A DNA stretch of 64,000 bases from Virgibacillus sp. NKC19-3 (GTDB taxonomy: Bacteria; Bacillota; Bacilli; Bacillales; Amphibacillaceae): positions 1 through 64,000 of the forward strand of contig NZ_JAGYHC010000001.1 of assembly GCF_019837165.1 (NCBI RefSeq), read 5' to 3'. Each line of letters starts with the position of its first letter. Position 1 is the stretch's first letter. Shown piece by piece: positions 59,786 to 64,000 of this stretch. The translations under genes were made by a program, and so were the position numbers. Below the pieces are notes generated by a model. It was not told the DNA's origin. It did not search any database and saw only the letters and a program-made list of their open reading frames with translations.

Positions 59786-60659
59786 TATACAAGATATCTG
59801 GTTTTCCTACGAGAACAAAAACGTTCTAAAAAACGTTAGCTTGCGGGAAGACGAACCGATCATCACTGGATTATGGGGACGCAACGGATCCGGAAAAACA
59901 ACAATCATGAAGTTGATTTCAGGGTTGGAAAAACCAAATCAAGGAAATATCAGCGTAAACGGAATTACACCGTATAACAATAGTCAAGCAATGAATCACG
60001 TCACTTTCATGCAGGAAGATCATCCCTTTTCCGATTTATGGGATGTCGAGGATGCACTCCGCTTTGGTGCTTATTTCAATGAAAATTGGGATCAAGCATT
60101 AGCTGAAAATTTGATAGACCTTTTTGAGCTGCCAAGGCAAAAGAAAATCAGGCATTTTTCAAAAGGAATGAAAACCATGATTAAGATTACGCTGGGGCTT
60201 GCTTGTAAGGCGCCTGTAACCATCATGGATGAACCTTCAAATGGTCTTGATGCCTATATGCGCAAACAATTTTATGATGTACTGTTGGATACGTACGAAG
60301 AAGATCCGCGATTAATTATGTTATCGACACATCATATCGAAGAACTGGAACCACTTTGTGAAAAAATCGCAGTAATCGATCAACAAACCGTCGTACGGTA
60401 TGAAGAAACAGAGGACTTAAAAAAACAAGGAGTGCACTTAAGTGGCACCGTTGAAGCAGTAAAATCAGTGATTGGAACTAGCCGGGTCATTGACGAACGA
60501 AAACTGGGGAAACAATTAAATGTTATGATTGACGATTTTCTCGGTGCAGGCTTGGAAGCAAAGGCAAAAGAAGCAGGCGTTACTATTGAAAAAGCACCAC
60601 TTCAAGATTACCTTGTGAATCTTACAAAAAAGGGGGCAAACAAACATGAACACGCTTAA
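59778..60659 (+). CDS. ABC transporter ATP-binding protein
   Basis: A 293-residue ATPase when started at the second of two adjacent ATGs (59775, 59778) after AGGAGG. Walker A is GRNGSGKTT, the signature region is HFSKGMKTMIKITLGLA and Walker B is VTIMDEPSNGLD. The C-terminal 80 residues are a small accessory domain. It is likely an exporter or membrane-sensing ABC with the next gene. The overlap with gntR suggests coupled translation. Confidence 0.92.
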   Translation: MFNIQDIWFSYENKNVLKNVSLREDEPIITGLWGRNGSGKTTIMKLISGLEKPNQGNISVNGITPYNNSQAMNHVTFMQEDHPFSDLWDVEDALRFGAYFNENWDQALAENLIDLFELPRQKKIRHFSKGMKTMIKITLGLACKAPVTIMDEPSNGLDAYMRKQFYDVLLDTYEEDPRLIMLSTHHIEELEPLCEKIAVIDQQTVVRYEETEDLKKQGVHLSGTVEAVKSVIGTSRVIDERKLGKQLNVMIDDFLGAGLEAKAKEAGVTIEKAPLQDYLVNLTKKGANKHEHA

Positions 60660-61350
60660 AGGGCCATTTCGGCTTATCATGAAAGAAATGAATCTAACCT
60701 TTTATATTAATATTGGTGTAACGCTCGCTTTAATGGCATTGTTTACCTTTTTGAGTTACTTTAATGTTGCAAATGAAACGTTAGGTATAACTTTTGGACC
60801 TATTTATGCCATTTTCCTTGCCTATCCATTTATCCTTTTTAAAGGGTATAAATATATTCTTTCTTTAGGAGGGACGAGAAAACAATTTATGCTTGTGACT
60901 TTTCTATCTGCCGCTATTTATATTGTGCTAAGCGCGATTATTTTGAATGGATTGTATTTCTTAAGTCCACTTCTCTTCAATGAAGGAGAGCTCTTCCACA
61001 TGGCTGACCTCGTTAACGGTTCTCAACCGCTCCTGTATTTCTGGGTAGATGTATTATGGATGTTCATTCTCTTCGGTTTTGCAATGATGATACAAGCCAT
61101 TTATTTTAACCTTGGGGGAGCAAGGACTTTAATTGGCGCTGCGGCATTGTTAATGATGGTACTTGTTGCAGTCTTTTTTGCTGATCTGACGCCACTCATA
61201 GAGTTTATATTTACGGACCATCTTTTGTTTGTTCACATCCTTGCTGGTATATCGCTAATATTCATGTCTCTCTCCTACCTCATTATGCGAAATGCACCTT
61301 TGGAACGCGGAGATAGAAAGATTATCAGACTGCAGCCAGCAGCAGATTAA
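60646..61350 (+). CDS. ABC transporter permease-like membrane protein
   Basis: A 234-residue protein with about six hydrophobic helices (for example AMMIQAIYFNLGGARTLIG near the fifth). No soluble domain is seen. It overlaps the ATPase gene by 14 bases and completes a GntR-ATPase-permease cassette of the YtrABC type. The substrate is unknown; such cassettes often respond to cell-wall antibiotics. A short hairpin AACGGGG / CCCCGTT lies at 61354-61373. Confidence 0.85.
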   Translation: MNTLKGPFRLIMKEMNLTFYINIGVTLALMALFTFLSYFNVANETLGITFGPIYAIFLAYPFILFKGYKYILSLGGTRKQFMLVTFLSAAIYIVLSAIILNGLYFLSPLLFNEGELFHMADLVNGSQPLLYFWVDVLWMFILFGFAMMIQAIYFNLGGARTLIGAAALLMMVLVAVFFADLTPLIEFIFTDHLLFVHILAGISLIFMSLSYLIMRNAPLERGDRKIIRLQPAAD

Positions 61351-61418
61351 ATGAACGGGGTAGAGTCCCCGTTTACATAGGTATAGTGTTCATATTCAGC
61401 TCTCTAAGAGGGGGGATT

Positions 61419-61817
61419 TTGATAAACACCCAAATTTCATATACAAGAGTTACGTTGGTTATTATAATTACTTTTATTATATCCTTTGCGTCGTACCAGT
61501 ATACAATACAAAGAATACATCACAACGCTTCGGATAATATACCAGATAATTATACAATAATAGAAGGATATATAGTGGCCAAAGAGTTCGGACAATTAAG
61601 AGTAGGCAATGAACCAATTAGTATGTGGGCAAGACTAACTGGAATTATTACTTCTAACTATAATCCGGAAATTATTATAGTTAGCAGCCATAGTAATTCT
61701 AACAACTATATATTAAAAGGGTTTAATTACAACCAAAAAGTTCGCATATATGGTGATAATCTTAAAGAATCATTTCCTCCAAGAGTTTCAGCGTATTACA
61801 TTGAAAAATTAGAGTGA
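61419..61817 (+). CDS. DUF3221-like small extracytoplasmic protein
   Basis: A 132-residue protein starting at TTG 61419 after GAGGGGGGAT. One N-terminal membrane helix (about 8-27) is followed by a beta-rich domain: IIEGYIVAKEFGQLRV, then KVRIYGDNLKESFPPR and SAYYIEKLE. This resembles the DUF3221/YobA pattern (GYIV-x-K, then G-x-KV-x(n)-ESYP). The role is unknown. It lies 68 bases after the permease gene and may be part of that operon. Confidence 0.65.
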   Translation: MINTQISYTRVTLVIIITFIISFASYQYTIQRIHHNASDNIPDNYTIIEGYIVAKEFGQLRVGNEPISMWARLTGIITSNYNPEIIIVSSHSNSNNYILKGFNYNQKVRIYGDNLKESFPPRVSAYYIEKLE

Positions 61818-62406
61818 AAAAATGAATCGGTGCCCGATGGTACATTTTCTTATACGATGGTGGGGGTTTAAATGGATGACCATATTTGCCTACTGGTCTA
61901 AGATGATTATATATGAACGCACCTAAGTCATAGGCTAAAACACCCTGTCATTGCATGTATAAATAGCCGGTTCATTACCACAGTGTTTTTAACTGTGGTA
62001 TCTTTGTGCGATGGATAGTCGCACCTAGCTAGGGTAAACACGACTCAGAACATCCTGGAAGGTATGTCATCTCGGCGGTGAAAGACCTCCCGCTAGAGTG
62101 CTGATACAACTGGTGAAGGCTAATTTAGTTGCCAATAAAGTGACCATTTCTTCCATTGTCGCTCTGAAGGGTGTGGATTTCCATTTTCCACAATGGTCGG
62201 TTATTCCAATTTGGTAGTATTGGGCTGTGCCCTTTGTCAATCAGGTTCGATTCACCTTTTTATCACCCTCCACCTGATTGATCCACATAAATGACTCCAA
62301 AAAAGGCCACCACCAAACTTTCGTAAATGTTTTACCCTTAAGGTTCACATTTACACCCGATATCGGGTATAATTACGGGGAGAGATCCTAAAGGGGAAAA
62401 TATATT
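61818..62406. other. Gap before dnaX, possible mobile-element remnant
   Basis: About 590 bases without a gene. GTGCGATGGATAGTCGCAC (near 62008) followed by GGCGGTGAAAGACCTCC (near 62074) resembles the 5' end and core of a group II intron domain I, but no intron-encoded protein or 3' end is present. A hairpin AATCAGGT / ACCTGATT lies near 62240-62280. Confidence 0.35.
62344..62373 (+). promoter_or_regulatory. Promoter of dnaX with a palindrome in its spacer
   Basis: TTCACA (62344-62349), an 18-base spacer and TATAAT (62368-62373). A perfect 14-bp palindrome ACCCGATATCGGGT (62355-62368) fills the spacer and touches the -10 box, an operator-like arrangement. Confidence 0.75.
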
Positions 62407-64000
62407 ATGAGCTATCAAGCATTATACCGCGTCTGGCGGCCGAGAAACTTTGCTGACGTTGTGGGGCAAACACATATAACACGAACATTGCAGAATGCGA
62501 TATTGCAGGAGAAGTTTTCTCATGCTTACCTTTTTTCCGGTCCGCGGGGAACGGGGAAAACAAGTGCGGCGAAGATTTTTGCGAAAACCATTAATTGTGA
62601 GCGCGCGCCGGTGAAAGAGCCCTGTAATGAATGCGATGCGTGTCTCGGCATTCAGGATGGTTCGATTTCGGATATCATTGAAATTGATGCCGCATCCAAT
62701 ACAAGTGTTGAGGATGTTCGAGATATACGTGATAATGTAAAATATGCTACGAGCTCTGTTCCGTACAAAGTGTATATTATTGATGAAGTGCACATGATCT
62801 CGACGAATGCATTTAATGCGTTGTTAAAAACGCTTGAGGAACCACCGAAGCATGTTGTGTTTATTTTAGCAACAACGGAACCGCATAAAATTCCACTAAC
62901 AATTCTTTCCAGATGCCAGCGTTTTGATTTTAAGCCGGTTTCCAATCAATCCATGGTTGAACGCATGCACACCATTTTGGACGCTGAGGGTATTTCTGTT
63001 TCCTCGGATGCTATGGAAACCGTTGCGTTAACGGCAGAGGGCGGGATGCGCGATGCGTTAAGCATCTTGGATCAAGCTATTTCATATAGTGAGGATAAGG
63101 TTGAATTAGATGATGTACTGGCGGTTACAGGTGGCGTTTCGCAAGGCATTTTAACAGATATTGTAAGAGCAATGCATGAGAAAGATGTTAAGCAAGCGTT
63201 AGAGCTTTTGGACAAATTAATTCAAAGCGGAAAAGACCCGGGACGTTTTGTATATGATCTGATATACTTTATGCGTGATTTATTACTATACAAAAACACG
63301 CGATCCCTGGAAGGATTGCTAGAGCGCGCAAGAGCAGACGAACGTTTTAATGCGCTCACGGAATCTGTATCGATTGACTGGATACAAGATGCGATTACGC
63401 AATTAAACCAGTGTCAGCAGGAAATTAAATCGACGAATAGTCCGAAAGTATTTATTGAAATTGCTATTATCACCATTACTAATCGTTATTATGAACAGGA
63501 ACAACAGGCTAGTAGCGCTGACTTTGAAGCAGTTACCGATCTTTCGAAAAGACTGGCTCAATTAGAGAAAGAACTAAATAAATTGAAGGAAAACCCTGTT
63601 GAAAGTCCACAGCCTACGTTGCGTCCTGAACAACGAAGACCACAATCCAGGGGTACAAAAAATGGCTATAAAATACCGTATGAACGGATTCGTGATGTGC
63701 TCAGGCAAGCCGAAAAGCCTAAGTTAAAAAATGTGCAGTCCCAATGGGCAAATTTTTTAAGCAAGTTAAAAACGACAAATGCCCCCGCACATGCGACCAT
63801 TCAGGATAGTAAGCCGGCAGCTGCGTCCGAGCAGGCGCTTGTTGTGGCATTTAAATATGAAATCCATTGTTCGCTGTTTTTAGATAACCGAGAAACAATT
63901 GAATCCGTATTAGCAAGTGTCATGGATAAAAATGTTACTATTATTCCAATTCCGGAGAAGGATTGGACAACATTGCGTACGGAATATATAAATAATCAAG
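62407..64000 (+). CDS. dnaX: DNA polymerase III subunits gamma/tau (partial, 3' end outside window)
   Basis: The clamp-loader ATPase, open to the window end (531 codons seen; Bacillus DnaX is about 560-600). The start MSYQALYRVWRPRNFADVVG is at ATG 62407 after AAAGGGGAAAATATATT. Walker A is SGPRGTGKTS, four zinc cysteines are in CERAPVKEPCNECDAC, Walker B is YIIDEVHM and the sensor is CQRFDF. A tau-type C-terminal part follows a charged linker (about 365-410). It is separated from the SRP RNA gene by 13 kb of accessory DNA. Confidence 0.97.
   Translation, partial: MSYQALYRVWRPRNFADVVGQTHITRTLQNAILQEKFSHAYLFSGPRGTGKTSAAKIFAKTINCERAPVKEPCNECDACLGIQDGSISDIIEIDAASNTSVEDVRDIRDNVKYATSSVPYKVYIIDEVHMISTNAFNALLKTLEEPPKHVVFILATTEPHKIPLTILSRCQRFDFKPVSNQSMVERMHTILDAEGISVSSDAMETVALTAEGGMRDALSILDQAISYSEDKVELDDVLAVTGGVSQGILTDIVRAMHEKDVKQALELLDKLIQSGKDPGRFVYDLIYFMRDLLLYKNTRSLEGLLERARADERFNALTESVSIDWIQDAITQLNQCQQEIKSTNSPKVFIEIAIITITNRYYEQEQQASSADFEAVTDLSKRLAQLEKELNKLKENPVESPQPTLRPEQRRPQSRGTKNGYKIPYERIRDVLRQAEKPKLKNVQSQWANFLSKLKTTNAPAHATIQDSKPAAASEQALVVAFKYEIHCSLFLDNRETIESVLASVMDKNVTIIPIPEKDWTTLRTEYINNQ

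Overview
The window begins at the first base of dnaA and follows the gene order of a Bacillaceae replication-origin region: dnaA-dnaN-yaaA-recF-remB-gyrB-gyrA, yaaC-guaB-dacA-pdxS-pdxT-serS, dck-dgk, yaaH-yaaI-tadA, the SRP RNA gene and dnaX. Low G+C content, strong AGGAGG-type ribosome sites, TTG and GTG starts, the long Bacillus-type SRP RNA, sporulation genes (yaaH, a SpoIIM-family gene, an Sda-like fragment) and a very acidic surface protein point to an endospore-forming, probably halotolerant Bacillaceae of the Virgibacillus/Oceanobacillus/Lentibacillus type. The genus is inference.

Layout: 1-9.2 kb, replication initiation and gyrase. 9.4-12.7 kb, a DMT transporter, an ATP-grasp ligase resembling D-aspartate ligase, and yaaC; no rRNA operon lies between gyrA and guaB as it does in B. 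subtilis. 12.9-19.0 kb, guaB, dacA, pdxST and T-box-controlled serS. 19.3-23.3 kb, a SAM-I riboswitch with the methionine transporter metNIQ and an M20 amidohydrolase. 23.3-25.4 kb, mgtE behind an M-box Mg2+ leader. 25.5-32.3 kb, an RDD / SpoIIM-like / DUF58 / MoxR / DUF4350 / DUF4129 membrane cluster. 32.5-34.5 kb, a PadR-controlled operon of small membrane proteins behind a 36-bp near-perfect palindrome. 34.8-41 kb, a YdcZ-type transporter, tRNA-Ser, proC, two deoxynucleoside kinases, tRNA-Arg, a dicarboxylate/amino-acid symporter and TPP-riboswitch-controlled tenA. 41.2-48.5 kb, acsA with a cre site, a 53-bp tandem repeat array, the hmp/nsrR nitric-oxide pair, a PfpI protein, yaaH, yaaI and a frameshifted tadA. 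48.7-49 kb, the SRP RNA.

From about 49 to 62.4 kb lies an accessory block: in B. subtilis the SRP RNA gene is followed almost directly by dnaX. The block holds small ORFs (an Asn-rich peptide, a ribbon-helix-helix protein, an Sda-like ORF without a normal start, and an ORF with an in-frame stop), a cell-wall amidase, a 1601-residue vWA/MucBP-repeat surface protein with an LPDTS sorting signal facing its likely class D sortase, and a GntR/ABC operon. dnaX runs off the end.

Four riboswitch-type leaders are legible (T-box, SAM-I, M-box, TPP). The most noteworthy observations are the tadA frameshift in a G run, the decaying small-ORF cluster with an Sda-like member, the two tandem-repeat arrays (21-bp and 53-bp periods), the surface protein/sortase pair with nearly identical 213-bp repeats, the D-Asp-ligase-like enzyme, and palindromic operators at padR, gntR, hmp and dnaX.
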